A DNA stretch of 64,000 nt from an uncultured Oscillospiraceae bacterium. Lineage in GTDB: Bacteria; Bacillota; Clostridia; Oscillospirales; Oscillospiraceae. The position numbers were made by a program, and so were the translations under genes. The number at the start of each line of letters is the position of its first letter. The first letter of the stretch is position 1. The notes under the pieces are model-generated. The model was not told the DNA's origin and made no database searches. It saw only the letters and a program-made list of their open reading frames with translations. This document shows positions 7,969-17,474 of this stretch, piece after piece. The stretch covers positions 1 through 64,000 of the forward strand of contig CATKZW010000004.1 in NCBI GenBank assembly GCA_949841465.1, in the 5' to 3' direction.

Positions 7969-8326
7969 TTCCGTTCCTCTCTTTCTTTGACGAACAGTTT
8001 ATGTACAGATTAACACCAGTGGGGCCCCCTAAATATCTGAGAAGCATTTTCACCAAAGGGCAGCAGCCACTTATTTTGATTTTGCAAGATGTTCAATAAT
8101 CTGAAATGCAATTGTTTATAATCGAATTGTAAAATATGATTATTGCAGTCTTTCCTGAATCTATTTCAGTTCAGTATATCAAATAATCTCATCAAAGACA
8201 AGCCTCAACCATGCAGCGAAACAAATTAGGACTGCCATCCTGTAGAACGTCAGCTAATCCAGATATGGCGGATAAGGGCCTTAAGCGGCTTTCAAATTTT
8301 ACCATACCCACCGCGCCCGAAAAAGA
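7969..8326. other. AT-rich intergenic region upstream of cas3
   Basis: About 360 bp with no supported gene. It must hold the cas3 promoter (minus strand), but several AT-rich hexamers compete and none forms a clear pair. The pseudo-spacer of the guide RNA finds no good match here, so cas3 does not look like a target of the same repression. A 37-codon open frame (8305-8192, minus) lacks a ribosome site. Confidence 0.5.
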
Positions 8327-8354
8327 TGAGCGGCAGGTTTTGACCTGCCGCTCA
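8327..8354 (-). terminator. Rho-independent terminator downstream of clpE-like gene
   Basis: A 12-bp stem TGAGCGGCAGGT/ACCTGCCGCTCA with a 4-base loop is followed on the minus strand by TCTTTTTC. It lies about 110 bp beyond the stop of the clpE-like gene. Confidence 0.8.
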
Positions 8355-8466
8355 CGGTACAAATATTGGGAAATTGGCCGCTAGAATGCCCTTTATCGGC
8401 ACATCATAACCTGATGCGGTTCACCTTTTTCGGATGTGCCAAACTGACCAAACCGGTGACGTTGCC

Positions 8467-11025
8467 TTAGTCGGTGGTAATATTAAGCGTTTCCCCTTCG
8501 GCGGACAGGCTGACCACGGTAATGGGGTCGGCGTACCGCTGGATCAGCTTGGCGGCGATGGGGTCCTCCAGGTCCTTTTGGATCTGACGGCGCAGGTTCC
8601 GGGCCCCGTAGGCGGCGGAGTAGGACTTCTTCACCAGATAGTCCAGCACCGAGTCGTCATAGGAGAATGTGATGCCTTTGTCCTTCATGACCGCGTCCAG
8701 CTCAGACAGCATGATGCGGGCGATGGCCTTAAAGTTGTCCTCAGTGAGCTGGTTGAAGTAGACGATCTCGTCCACCCGGTTGATGAACTCGGGCCGCAGG
8801 AACGCCTCCAGCCCCTTCATGGCCTTCTCCTTCCCCAGCTGGTTGGCGGAGCGGTCAAAGCCCATGGCGCTGCCCTTGATGTCGCTGCCCGCGTTGGAGG
8901 TCATGACGATGACGGTATTCTCGAAGTTGACCACCTTGCCGTGGGCGTCGGAGATGTGGCCGTCGTCCAGGATCTGGAGCAGCACGTTGAGCACGTCGGG
9001 GTGGGCCTTCTCAATCTCGTCGAAAAGCACCACGGTGTAGGGCTTGCGGCGGATCTTCTCGGTGAGCTGCCCCGCGTCGTCGTACCCCACGTAGCCCGGG
9101 GGTGAGCCGATGATCCGGGACACGGAGTGCTTTTCCATGAACTCGCTCATGTCCAGCCGGATGAGGGACTCAGGGGAGGAGAACAGGTCGGCGGCCAGCT
9201 GCTTGACCAGCTCGGTCTTGCCCACGCCGGTGGAGCCCACGAAGATGAAGCTGACCGGCTTGTGCTTGGCGGATATGCCCACACGGCCCCGGCGGATGGC
9301 GTTGGACACCGCGTCCACCGCGTCGTCCTGACCCACGATGTGGGCCTTGAGCCGCTCGTCCAGCTTGGCCAGCCGCTCAAATTCCTGCTCCTGGATGGAG
9401 GAGGCGGGAATCTTGGTCCACAGCTCAATGACCCGGGCCAGATGCGCTACGGTCAGCGGGGGATCGCCCTTGGCGGCGATGGCGTCCCGCTCCCCGGTGA
9501 GCTGGGCCTGACGGCTTTTCAGCTCGGCCAGCCGCTGGTACGCCTTGTCGTTGGCGGCGGTCTGCACCGCCTGCTTCTCGGCGGTGACGGAGGCGATCTT
9601 CTCCTGGAGCTCGGCGATCTGCTTCCTGCGGCCGTCCTGACGCTCCTGGAAGGCGGGGTCGTCCCGGTTGGGGGCCTCGGCGTCGTCTCGACTCACCGCC
9701 ATCTCCAGGGTGTCCCGCTGGCGCTGGAGGCGCTGCTCCTGCTTTTGCAGCTCCTGGAGCTTGGGGTCGTTCTGCCCGCCGGTGGAGGCCAGCACCACCT
9801 CCATCTCCTTGGCGTAGTCGGCCAGCTCCTTGTCGATCTCGGCCAGCCGGGCCAAGTCCTTGTTGTGCAGGTTCACGTCGGAGGACGCCTCGTCGATCAG
9901 GTCAATGGCCTTGTCGGGGAGATAGCGGTCGGTGATGTACCGCTCGCTCATGGTGACGGCCTGACGGCAGATGTCCGGGCTGATGGAGACGTGGTGGAAG
10001 GACTCGTAATAGGGGGCGATGCCCTTCAAAATCTCCACGGAGTCATCAATGGAGGGCTCCTCCACGATGACGGGCTGGAACCGGCGCTCCAGGGCGGAGT
10101 CCTTCTCGATGTACTTGCGGTACTCGGTCAGGGTGGTGGCTCCGATGACCTGGATTTCCCCCCGGCTCAGGGCGGGCTTGAGGATGTTGGCGGCGTTCAT
10201 GGAGCCCTCCGCGTCCCCCGCGCCCACGATGGAGTGGACCTCGTCGATAACCAGAATGATGTTGCCCAGCTTTTTGACCTCGTCGATGAGGCCCTTCATG
10301 CGGCTTTCAAACTGGCCCCGGAACTGGGTGCCCGCCACCAGGGCGGTGAGGTCCAGCAGATAGACCTCCTTGTCCAGCAGCTTGTAGGGCACGTCGCGGT
10401 CGTAGATGCGCTGGGCCAGCCCCTCGGCGATGGCGGTCTTGCCCACGCCGGGGTCGCCGATGAGGCAGGGATTGTTCTTCTGCCGCCGGTTCAAAATCTG
10501 GATGGTGCGCTCGATCTCGTTGGAGCGGCCCACAATGCGGTCCAGCTTGCCTTCGTGGGCCTTGCGGGTGAGGGAGATGCAGTAGTTCTCCAAAAACTTC
10601 CGCTTCTGGCCTCGGTCGGCTTTGGCGGCGGTCTTGTCCTCCTTGGCGGCCCCGCCCCGCTGGATGGGGTCCCGGTCGGGGGCGCTGTCCGACTGGCCGC
10701 CGAACAGCTTGTTCAGGAAGGGGAAGGTGGCGGTGCGGCCCTCGTCCTCCTCGCTGTCGTCGCCCTCGCTCTCATCAGAGGCGGTGGAAGCCAGCCCGTC
10801 GGGCTCCTCCGCGCCGCCGAAGGCGGACATCATCTCGGTGGAGATGGACTCCAGGTCCTCGTCGGAGATGCCCATCTTTTTCATCATGTCGTCCACCGGC
10901 TTGATGCCGAGCTCCCGGGCGCATTTCAGGCACAGCCCCTCGTTTCTGGTCTCGCCGCCCTCAATCTTGGTTATAAAGATCACCGCCACATTTTTTTTAC
11001 AGCGGGTACATAGAGTGGGACGCAT
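8467..11025 (-). CDS. clpE: ClpE-like AAA+ unfoldase with N-terminal zinc finger
   Basis: An 852-residue Hsp100 protein, expected to feed substrates to ClpP. The N-terminus has two CxxC pairs (CTRC, CLKC) as in ClpE and McsA rather than the ClpC N-domain. A long acidic, low-complexity linker follows (about residues 72-145). The two ATPase modules have Walker A GDPGVGKT and GSTGVGKT, separated by an extended coiled-coil middle region of charged heptads. It is longer than the roughly 700 residues of Bacillus ClpE, mainly from the linker and coil. The tripeptide MGF in the second module could be the ClpP-docking loop. I see no CIRCE or CtsR heptad upstream, only a GGGCGAGG/CCTCGCCC hairpin (11043-11062) close to the ribosome site. 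Confidence 0.85.
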   Translation of the reverse strand: MRPTLCTRCKKNVAVIFITKIEGGETRNEGLCLKCARELGIKPVDDMMKKMGISDEDLESISTEMMSAFGGAEEPDGLASTASDESEGDDSEEDEGRTATFPFLNKLFGGQSDSAPDRDPIQRGGAAKEDKTAAKADRGQKRKFLENYCISLTRKAHEGKLDRIVGRSNEIERTIQILNRRQKNNPCLIGDPGVGKTAIAEGLAQRIYDRDVPYKLLDKEVYLLDLTALVAGTQFRGQFESRMKGLIDEVKKLGNIILVIDEVHSIVGAGDAEGSMNAANILKPALSRGEIQVIGATTLTEYRKYIEKDSALERRFQPVIVEEPSIDDSVEILKGIAPYYESFHHVSISPDICRQAVTMSERYITDRYLPDKAIDLIDEASSDVNLHNKDLARLAEIDKELADYAKEMEVVLASTGGQNDPKLQELQKQEQRLQRQRDTLEMAVSRDDAEAPNRDDPAFQERQDGRRKQIAELQEKIASVTAEKQAVQTAANDKAYQRLAELKSRQAQLTGERDAIAAKGDPPLTVAHLARVIELWTKIPASSIQEQEFERLAKLDERLKAHIVGQDDAVDAVSNAIRRGRVGISAKHKPVSFIFVGSTGVGKTELVKQLAADLFSSPESLIRLDMSEFMEKHSVSRIIGSPPGYVGYDDAGQLTEKIRRKPYTVVLFDEIEKAHPDVLNVLLQILDDGHISDAHGKVVNFENTVIVMTSNAGSDIKGSAMGFDRSANQLGKEKAMKGLEAFLRPEFINRVDEIVYFNQLTEDNFKAIARIMLSELDAVMKDKGITFSYDDSVLDYLVKKSYSAAYGARNLRRQIQKDLEDPIAAKLIQRYADPITVVSLSAEGETLNITTD

Positions 11026-11185
11026 CGTGTCGCTCCTTTCAGGGGCGAGGTGGCCCTCGCCCTCATGTTTGCAGTTTGCAGTACCATATCAGATAAATAT
11101 GAACATGTCATGAATTTTAGTGTGGTAATTTTACGGCTTGCAGGGAAATCCCCGTCCTGCTGGAAGTTCCTTGGAAACTGGGGGC

Positions 11186-11869
11186 TCAGGAGGGCAGGTT
11201 GTCCAGCAGCTCACCCAGCTTGTCCACGGTGAACAGGGACAGCACCGGCGTTTCCGGCTGGGTGGGGACGACGCCCGCCAACTGCCCCAGCCAAACCAGC
11301 ACCACGGACAGCAGCGCCCCTTTGACCAGCCCAATTACCAGCCCTCCCGCCAGATTCACCTCGGCCAGGATGGGCAGCTTGAAGGCCAGGTCCAGCGCGT
11401 GGCTCAGCAGGAACCAGGCCAGCAGCCCGCCAAAAAAGACGATGGCGAACAGCAGCGCCCGGGCGATGCCCTTGGCCAGATAGGCCGCCAGCGCCTCCAG
11501 GGGGGTGAGCAGGCCGCCGGTATGGACCTCCCGGTCGGCCACGCCCTGCTCCAGGAATTGGCTGAAGCCCTCGAACAGACCCTCGTCCTGGATGGATTTC
11601 AGCAGCTGATCCACAGTGTAGGCGGCTTCAGGGTCCTCCGAGTTCACCACCGGCTCCGCGTCCGCACCCCGGACGGTTTGGATGATGATGGGCCGGATGA
11701 TGTTGGACACCGGCACACAGAACTGCTCGGAGACGAACTGGGCCGCGAGAAAGGCCACGAACACCGCCGCCAGTCCGCACAGGGAGAGGATCAGCCCCTT
11801 GGCCGCCCCCCGCCACGCAAACAGGATCAGTACCGCCACAATGATGATGTCAAACAGTAAACCGTCCAT
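11186..11869 (-). CDS. CvpA family membrane protein
   Basis: A 227-residue protein with several hydrophobic segments, starting MDGLLFDIIIVAVLILFAWRG, the usual CvpA (colicin V production) family beginning. The ATG at 11869 is chosen because AGGAGG lies just upstream, although the frame is open a little further. CvpA-type proteins are inner-membrane proteins of poorly defined role in envelope homeostasis. It is the last gene of a truA-DUF5711-cvpA string. Confidence 0.85.
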   Translation of the reverse strand: MDGLLFDIIIVAVLILFAWRGAAKGLILSLCGLAAVFVAFLAAQFVSEQFCVPVSNIIRPIIIQTVRGADAEPVVNSEDPEAAYTVDQLLKSIQDEGLFEGFSQFLEQGVADREVHTGGLLTPLEALAAYLAKGIARALLFAIVFFGGLLAWFLLSHALDLAFKLPILAEVNLAGGLVIGLVKGALLSVVLVWLGQLAGVVPTQPETPVLSLFTVDKLGELLDNLPS

Positions 11870-11918
11870 AAAAAGTACCTCCTGCCACAAACTCCCGTGG
11901 AAATCCGGTCAAGCCCCC

Positions 11919-13097
11919 TCAGGGGATATAGAATCCGGCGCTGTCCGCCGAGATGAGGATGGCCGAGCCGTCCTCCATGAGCAGCACCACCCGGGCCCCC
12001 TGGGTGCCCTCCAGGCTGTCGTACAGCTCCAGCTGGTCGGTGTAGATGTCCAGCCGGTCGCCGGTGAGCACCGCCAGATACCGTCCCGCGGCGGAAATGG
12101 ACATGACCTGCTCGTTGAGGTTCAGCGAACGCCGCTGACCCGCATCGTCCACCACCCAAAGCTCCGCCTGGCTGCCCGCCCGGTATTTGCCCAGCAGGGC
12201 GGCGGCAAAGCCGTCCCCCTCCAGGGTGTACCGCCGCAGGTACTTGTCCGCCCAGCTCACGCCGGAGGAGTGGCCGTTATGGTTGGTGACGGTGAGGCCC
12301 CGGTCCCCCAGGGTCCAGACGGCGGAGGCGGTGTGCCGGGTCTCCAGCACCACGCCGCCCCCCAGCTGGCAGGAGAAGTCAGGGGTGTATTCCCCGCCCA
12401 CGTAGTCCATGTCATACAGCGCCAGGCTGGTGGCAAAGGCGCCGCCGCTCTGCCCCACGGTGAGGGTGGCCAGGGTGTGGCCGTCGTCGGACAGGGCCGC
12501 GTCCATGACAAAGGCGGAGGCCAGGTGCAGGCTCATAACGGGGGAGTAGGCGGCGTCGTACACCGTCACCTTTCCCCGGTAGCCGCTGGACTGGGTGGCC
12601 ACGGTGAGCTGGCCGTTGCGGTTCAGCCGGGCGGACAAGATGGGCTCCAGATCCTCCGCCGACCACACCAGCGTCCGCTGGCCCAGTATGTACAGGGAGG
12701 AGCCCCCCGCGTCGTATACCACGGCCAGGGAGCCGTTGCTGCTGACCACCGGGTTTTCCATGCCCACCTGCTGGTTGATGTATTGGGTGCCGCTGCCGGA
12801 GTACAGGGAGATGGCGTTGTGGGAACACACCAGCAGGTCTCCGTCCAGCACGGCGAAGGTGTCGGTCAGGTCGCCGTCGTAGGGGAAGGACTCCGCCCGG
12901 CCGCTGTCATTGCGGGTAAGGGAGCGGTAGGTGAACCAGCGCTTGATGCTGTCCAGGTTCACGCTGTCCCGAAAGGCCACCGCCGCCACCAGAGCCAGGC
13001 CCACCGCCAGCACAACCAGGGTGGCGACGACCCGCAGAAGGAAGCGGGAGAGCCTGGGCGGTTTTTTTTCTTGTTGGGGCTGCTGTTGTTGATCCAT
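11919..13097 (-). CDS. DUF5711 family membrane-anchored beta-propeller-like protein
   Basis: A 392-residue protein with a short, Gln-rich cytoplasmic tail and one membrane segment at about residues 22-45. The rest is predicted extracellular and made of repeated short strands of the WD/PQQ-like kind (for example DGDLLVCSHNAISLYSG and LAVVYDAGGSSLYIL). It resembles the DUF5711 family of Clostridia. Function unknown. It starts 13 bases after truA, so the two are likely co-transcribed; the protein may sense or scaffold something at the cell surface, but nothing here shows it. Confidence 0.75.
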   Translation of the reverse strand: MDQQQQPQQEKKPPRLSRFLLRVVATLVVLAVGLALVAAVAFRDSVNLDSIKRWFTYRSLTRNDSGRAESFPYDGDLTDTFAVLDGDLLVCSHNAISLYSGSGTQYINQQVGMENPVVSSNGSLAVVYDAGGSSLYILGQRTLVWSAEDLEPILSARLNRNGQLTVATQSSGYRGKVTVYDAAYSPVMSLHLASAFVMDAALSDDGHTLATLTVGQSGGAFATSLALYDMDYVGGEYTPDFSCQLGGGVVLETRHTASAVWTLGDRGLTVTNHNGHSSGVSWADKYLRRYTLEGDGFAAALLGKYRAGSQAELWVVDDAGQRRSLNLNEQVMSISAAGRYLAVLTGDRLDIYTDQLELYDSLEGTQGARVVLLMEDGSAILISADSAGFYIP

Positions 13098-13110
13098 AGG
13101 AAACTCCGTA

Positions 13111-13866
13111 TCAGAGGACGTTTTCGTGGTACCACAGGTTGGTCATATACAGGCCGTCGGGAGGGGCGGTGGGTCCCGCCAGGGTGCGGTTTCTGGATTC
13201 CAGGATGGCGGGGATCTCCGCCGGGTCCAGCTTGCCCTCGGCGGCGTAGATGCAGGTGCCCACCATGGCCCGGACCATGTTGTAGAGGAAGCCGTCGGCG
13301 CACACGCGGCAGTCGATGATGTCCCCCTGCCGCTCAATGTCGAAGTAGTGGACGGTGCGCACGGTGGTGCGGGTCTCGGTGCCCACCGAGCGGACGGCGG
13401 CGAAGTCATGGGTGCCCACAAACTGCCTGGCCGCCTCTGCCATGATGGTTTCATCCAGCGGCCTGGGGTAGAACCACACCCGGTTTACGTAGAACGGGTC
13501 CCGGATGCGGGAGTTGTAGATGCGGTAGGTGTACTCCTTTTTCAGGCAGGAGCCGATGGCGTTGAACCTGTCCGGCACCACCGTGGCCTTGGACACCGAG
13601 ATATCGTCGGGCAGGCGGGTGTTCACCGCCAGGGGGAGCCGCTGGACGGGGATGCCGGAGGTGGTGCGGAAGTTGGCAATGTACACCTGGGCGTGGACCC
13701 CCGCGTCGGTGCGGCCCGCGCCGGTGACCTTTACCGGGTGGCACACCACCGAGGCCAGGGCCTTTTCCAGGGTTTCCGCCACGGACACGGCGTTTTTCTG
13801 CACCTGCCAGCCGTGGTAGGCGGTGCCGGTGTAGCTCAGCCGCAGGGCGATGTTGCGATTCTCCAA
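13111..13866 (-). CDS. truA: tRNA pseudouridine(38-40) synthase TruA
   Basis: A 251-residue enzyme converting uridines 38-40 of the tRNA anticodon arm to pseudouridine. The catalytic aspartate is in the family motif GAGRTDAGVHA near residue 52, and the C-terminal motif DGFLYNMVRAMVGT is present. Length is normal. It is the first gene of the truA-DUF5711-cvpA group; the AT-rich region to its right is the only place for its promoter. Confidence 0.95.
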   Translation of the reverse strand: MENRNIALRLSYTGTAYHGWQVQKNAVSVAETLEKALASVVCHPVKVTGAGRTDAGVHAQVYIANFRTTSGIPVQRLPLAVNTRLPDDISVSKATVVPDRFNAIGSCLKKEYTYRIYNSRIRDPFYVNRVWFYPRPLDETIMAEAARQFVGTHDFAAVRSVGTETRTTVRTVHYFDIERQGDIIDCRVCADGFLYNMVRAMVGTCIYAAEGKLDPAEIPAILESRNRTLAGPTAPPDGLYMTNLWYHENVL

Positions 13867-13901
13867 TGGCCGCGCCGCCTTTCGTATAGAGGGTCAAGGG
13901 C

Positions 13902-13934
13902 CTTCTTTTTCTTTCTGGAAGAAAGAAAAAGAAG
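13902..13934. repeat. A/T-rich hairpin element, copy 1
   Basis: CTTCTTTTTCTTTC and its perfect complement form a 14-bp stem with a 5-base loop just upstream of truA. It is related to the elements at 14113-14144 and about 20539-20578; together they share the pattern GTTCTTTTTGCTTCCTTTTT followed by a complementary purine tract. This copy is inverted relative to the next. Confidence 0.7.
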
Positions 13935-14112
13935 CAAAAAGAAAGACTTTAGACCGCTGACGATCAGATATCGACACTGTAAAGGATGCGCCCGGCAACC
14001 AACCATAATATTATATAATAATTTATAAATATATTTTTGCTGTCGTTCGTGGTCGACGAAGCACTTTCGTTTACCGTTACAATACGAAACGAATCAAAAG
14101 TTTCTTTTTTCG

Positions 14113-14144
14113 CTTCCTTTTTTCTTTTCAAAGAAAAAAGGAAG
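14113..14144. repeat. A/T-rich hairpin element, copy 2
   Basis: CTTCCTTTTTTCTTT and its complement form a 15-bp near-perfect palindrome directly after the ecfT stop codon. On the minus strand it could end the ecf transcript. It faces copy 1 across an AT-rich island (13937-14095) that may hold the truA promoter. Confidence 0.7.
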
Positions 14145-14152
14145 GTCCCCGG

Positions 14153-14959
14153 CTATAGTCCGAAGTGCCCCAGCACGCCGATGAATACCGCCAGCCCCAG
14201 CGCGCCCAGCATGAACAGGATATCGCCGGGCCGGTAGTGGAGCTGCTTCATCCGGGTGCGGCCCTCGCCGCCGTGGTAGCAGCGGCACTCCATGGCGGTG
14301 GCCAGCTCGTCCGCCCGCCGGAACGCCGAGATGAACAGCGGCACCAGCAGAGGGATCAGGGCCTTGGCCTTCTGGATGAGATTGCCGGAGTCGAAGTCCG
14401 CGCCCCTGGCCCGCTGGGCGGACATGATCTTGTCCGTCTCCTCGATCAGGGTGGGGATGAACCGCAGGGCGATGGACATCATCATAGACAGCTCATGGAC
14501 GGGGACATGGAGCTTTTTCAGCGGCCCCATCAGGCTCTCCAGCCCGTCGGTGAGGGACAGGGGAGAGGTGGTGTAGGTGAGCAGGAAGGTGCAGGTGATG
14601 AGCATGATGATGCGCACCACCATGAAAAAGGCGTGAAGGACGCCCTCCTTTGTGATGGTAAAAATCCAGAAGGTCACCAGCGGCTCGCCGGGGGTGTAGA
14701 AGATATTGAGCACCGCGGTGAACACCAGAATGAACACCACCGGCTTCAGCCCCCGCAGCAGGGCCTTTGGCTTGACGGTGGACGCCGCCACCACCGCGAT
14801 GAGCACCGCCAGCAAAATGGCGTAGGTGACGAACCACTGGCCCATAAACAGCGCCACAATGTAGCAGATCATAGCCACCAGCTTGGCACGGGGGTCCAGG
14901 CTGTGGATGGGGGAGGCGCCTGGGAAAAACTGCCCCAGGGTGATGTCGCGCAAAGCCAT
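14153..14959 (-). CDS. ecfT: Energy-coupling factor transporter transmembrane protein EcfT
   Basis: A 268-residue membrane scaffold of an ECF vitamin transporter. It begins MALRDITLGQFFPGASPIHSLDPRAK, typical of EcfT, has several hydrophobic segments, and carries the Ala-Arg-Gly signature (QRARGADF) that contacts the ATPases. It overlaps the ecfA2 end by one base, so the two are coupled. No substrate-specific S component is in this window, as expected for group II ECF systems, whose shared module is encoded apart. Confidence 0.94.
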   Translation of the reverse strand: MALRDITLGQFFPGASPIHSLDPRAKLVAMICYIVALFMGQWFVTYAILLAVLIAVVAASTVKPKALLRGLKPVVFILVFTAVLNIFYTPGEPLVTFWIFTITKEGVLHAFFMVVRIIMLITCTFLLTYTTSPLSLTDGLESLMGPLKKLHVPVHELSMMMSIALRFIPTLIEETDKIMSAQRARGADFDSGNLIQKAKALIPLLVPLFISAFRRADELATAMECRCYHGGEGRTRMKQLHYRPGDILFMLGALGLAVFIGVLGHFGL

Positions 14960-15825
14960 TATCGTTCCTCCCTTCGGTGGAGGGCGGCCAATATGGCCTC
15001 TCTGGCCTGGGGGATGGTGTACACTGAGGCGGGCAACTCCACCCCCATGGCCCGCAGCCGGGCGAACACCCGCGTCATGGCGGGCACGCCCAGGCCCATG
15101 GCCTCCAGCTCGTCCCCGTGGGCGAACACCTGGGCGGGGGGGCCGGAGAAGGGGATGGTCCCTTTATGGATGACCACCAGCCGCTCCGCCTCCCGGGCCA
15201 CCTCCTCCATGGAGTGGGACACCAGGATGATGCAGGCGTTTTTCTCCTGGTGATAGGTGCGGATATTGTCTAGGATGCGGGCGGAGCCGGCGGGGTCCAG
15301 GCCGGCGGTGGGCTCGTCCAGCACCAGCACCTGGGGCTCCATGGCGATCACGCCCGCGATGGCCACCCGCCGCTTCTGCCCGCCGGACAGGTCGAAGGGT
15401 GACTTCTCCAGCACACCGGGCTCCAGCCCCACGAACCGGGCGGACTGCTTCACCCGGCGGTCCACCTCGTCGGAATCCAGCCCCATGTTCTTGGGGCCGA
15501 AGGCGATATCCTGATACACCGTCTCCTCAAACAGCTGGTACTCCGGGTACTGGAACACCAGCCCCACCTGGCACCGTACCTGCCGGGTGCGCTCCTTGCT
15601 CTCCCAGATGTCCGTGCCGTCGAAGAGCACCTGCCCGGAGGTGGGCTTGAGCAGTCCGTTCAGGTGCTGGATGAGGGTGGACTTCCCCGAGCCGGTGCGG
15701 CCGATGACAGCCACGTACTCCCCAGGGTCGGCGGAGAAATCCACAGCGTGGAGGGCGGTGTGCTCGAAGGGGGTGCCCGCGCTGTAGAGGTGGGTCAATT
15801 CTTTTGTCTCGATGATAGCTGCCAT
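14959..15825 (-). CDS. ecfA2: Energy-coupling factor ATPase EcfA2
   Basis: A 288-residue ABC ATPase that pairs with EcfA1 on EcfT. Walker A is GRTGSGKST, the signature is LSGGQKRR and Walker B is VLVLDEP. Its position directly before ecfT marks it as the A2 (cbiO2) partner. In most relatives ecfA1 and ecfA2 are adjacent; here an AT-rich DUF3788 gene lies between them. Confidence 0.93.
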   Translation of the reverse strand: MAAIIETKELTHLYSAGTPFEHTALHAVDFSADPGEYVAVIGRTGSGKSTLIQHLNGLLKPTSGQVLFDGTDIWESKERTRQVRCQVGLVFQYPEYQLFEETVYQDIAFGPKNMGLDSDEVDRRVKQSARFVGLEPGVLEKSPFDLSGGQKRRVAIAGVIAMEPQVLVLDEPTAGLDPAGSARILDNIRTYHQEKNACIILVSHSMEEVAREAERLVVIHKGTIPFSGPPAQVFAHGDELEAMGLGVPAMTRVFARLRAMGVELPASVYTIPQAREAILAALHRREER

Positions 15826-15886
15826 GGATCAAACTCCTTGGAGTGGAGATAATATGTCAAAAAGCAAACTGAAAGTTATGAATGCT

Positions 15887-16300
15887 CTATTTTCTATTTG
15901 GTTTCCTTTTAATGCTCAATAGTCGGATAAAATCATCAAACAAAGAAGTGTCTGTTGGCTCAAACATCATCCATTTCCCATCATGATAAGTTTGGGTTTC
16001 ATCATAAATTTTTTGAACTTCCTTTGAGTAGCTTTCTCTGTCTTTTTCAAATTTTGAGCGTTCTTCTTTTCCCAGGATAACCATAAATCCTATGCAGTTT
16101 TCTTTTGCGTATAAGGCGCATAGGGTTTTGCCGCCTCGACGGTATTTATATTCATACGTCCATGCCTTACCGCCCTTATCCCACAAACAGTCCATATCAT
16201 ATTTTTCATCGATTAAGACACATAGGTTATTCCACACGTTATATAGGGATTTCCCAACTAAAGCTGTCATTTCTTCTTTGTTAGGTATCGTATCAAGCAT
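15887..16300 (-). CDS. DUF3788 family protein, inserted in the ecf operon
   Basis: A 137-residue protein rich in Lys, Tyr and Trp. Segments such as LWDKGGKAWTYEYKYRRGGKTLCALY and FMVILGKEER fit the DUF3788 family, whose function is unknown. A GGAGGG site right after the ecfA1 stop serves its ATG. Base composition is clearly AT-richer than the flanking ecfA1 and ecfA2, suggesting acquisition as a single cargo gene that uses the operon transcript. No repeats or recombinase flank it. Confidence 0.75.
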   Translation of the reverse strand: MLDTIPNKEEMTALVGKSLYNVWNNLCVLIDEKYDMDCLWDKGGKAWTYEYKYRRGGKTLCALYAKENCIGFMVILGKEERSKFEKDRESYSKEVQKIYDETQTYHDGKWMMFEPTDTSLFDDFIRLLSIKRKPNRK

Positions 16301-16310
16301 ATTTGCCCTC

Positions 16311-17180
16311 CTATATTTGCTCCTGGCTTATGACGCCGCGCAGCAGCTTCTTCAAAACCCCGGCGCACTCGTCCACCGTCAGCGCGGTGAGGGGCACATC
16401 CACCCCGTTCTGCCGCAGCTCGTACAGCAGGGCTACCGGCTCGGGCACCTCCAGCCCCAGGGTGCGCAGGCCGTCCACGTTCTGGAACACCAGCGCGGGC
16501 TTGTCGTCCGCCACGATGTGCCCGTCGTGCATGACCACCAGGCGGTCCGCCTGGGCGGCCTCGTCCATGTGGTGGGTGATGAGCACCACGGTGATGCCCT
16601 GTTCCCGGTTGAGCCGCTTTACGGTGTCCAGCACCTCTTTCCGGCCCACCGGATCCAGCATGGCAGTGGGCTCGTCCAGCACGATGCACCGGGGGCGCAT
16701 GGCCAGCACCCCGGCGATGGCCACCCGCTGCTTCTGCCCGCCGGACAGCAGGTGGGGGGCGTGGCGGGCGTACTCGGTCATGCCCACGGCGGCCAGGGCG
16801 GCGTCCACCCGCTCCCGGATTTCTTGGGAGGGCACCCCCAGGTTTTCGGGGCCGAAGGCCACGTCCTCCTCCACCACGCTGGCCACGATCTGGTTGTCCG
16901 GGTTCTGGAACACCATACCCACCTGGCGGCGGATGTCCAGCAGCCTGTCCTCGTCGCAGGTGTCTATGCCGTCCACGTATACCTTGCCCCCAGAGGGGAG
17001 GAGGATGGCGTTGAAATGCTTGGCCAGGGTGGATTTCCCGGAGCCGTTGTGGCCCAGCACCGCCACAAACTGGCCGGGGTGGATGGACAGGGACACCCCG
17101 TCCAGCACCGTGGGGGCCGCGCCCTCCTCGGCGGAGTAGCGGAAAATCAGCTTTTCAGTTTGGATGATGGACTGGGACAT
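16311..17180 (-). CDS. ecfA1: Energy-coupling factor ATPase EcfA1
   Basis: A 289-residue ABC ATPase with Walker A GHNGSGKST, Q-loop VGMVFQNPDNQ, signature LSGGQKQR and Walker B CIVLDEP. It drives vitamin uptake with EcfA2 and EcfT. It starts a few bases after the tfoX-like gene, so it probably belongs to the methyltransferase-tfoX-ecf transcript. Confidence 0.94.
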   Translation of the reverse strand: MSQSIIQTEKLIFRYSAEEGAAPTVLDGVSLSIHPGQFVAVLGHNGSGKSTLAKHFNAILLPSGGKVYVDGIDTCDEDRLLDIRRQVGMVFQNPDNQIVASVVEEDVAFGPENLGVPSQEIRERVDAALAAVGMTEYARHAPHLLSGGQKQRVAIAGVLAMRPRCIVLDEPTAMLDPVGRKEVLDTVKRLNREQGITVVLITHHMDEAAQADRLVVMHDGHIVADDKPALVFQNVDGLRTLGLEVPEPVALLYELRQNGVDVPLTALTVDECAGVLKKLLRGVISQEQI

Positions 17181-17184
17181 GGCG

Positions 17185-17442
17185 TTACCCCTTTAAAAAG
17201 TCGCTGAACGCTTTTAGCTCTTGTTTCGTATCCTCCGGCAGGCAGTTAAATTCAATATCCCGGATTGCGCCCTCCAGGGCGTACAGATGTACCAGGCAGA
17301 CCTGGGGATACACCTCTTTCAGCCGGAAAAAGGCGTGCTTGGAGCCCAGCTCCGTCAGCGCTTCCGGGGAGTCAACCCCCACCGCCGTCAGCTTCCGCTC
17401 CAGTTCCTTCCCGATATTTTTCATGGAAGTCAATCCAGCCAT
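17185..17442 (-). CDS. TfoX C-terminal domain protein
   Basis: A small protein of 85 residues with the TfoX/Sxy C-terminal helix-hairpin-helix-like domain (NIGKELERKLTAVGVDSPEALTELG). The ATG at 17442 has GGAGG upstream; a long extension to 17922 is open but out of keeping with the family. Stand-alone copies are common in Firmicutes. A DNA-related or competence role is only suggested by analogy with TfoX. Confidence 0.8.
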   Translation of the reverse strand: MAGLTSMKNIGKELERKLTAVGVDSPEALTELGSKHAFFRLKEVYPQVCLVHLYALEGAIRDIEFNCLPEDTKQELKAFSDFLKG

Positions 17443-17474
17443 ACCGGTTCCTCCGTGAAAATTCGGCCCTGCCG

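Noticed and set aside
8192-8305. A 37-codon minus-strand ORF between cas3 and clpE
   Set aside because: No Shine-Dalgarno, downstream of a terminator, no recognisable family.
9127-11013. A 628-codon open frame opposite the clpE-like gene
   Set aside because: Gly/Val/Leu-rich antisense shadow of a GC-rich gene; no ribosome site or family match.
11026-11185. CtsR or HrcA (CIRCE) operator upstream of clpE
   Set aside because: Neither the heptad repeat nor the CIRCE inverted repeat is present.
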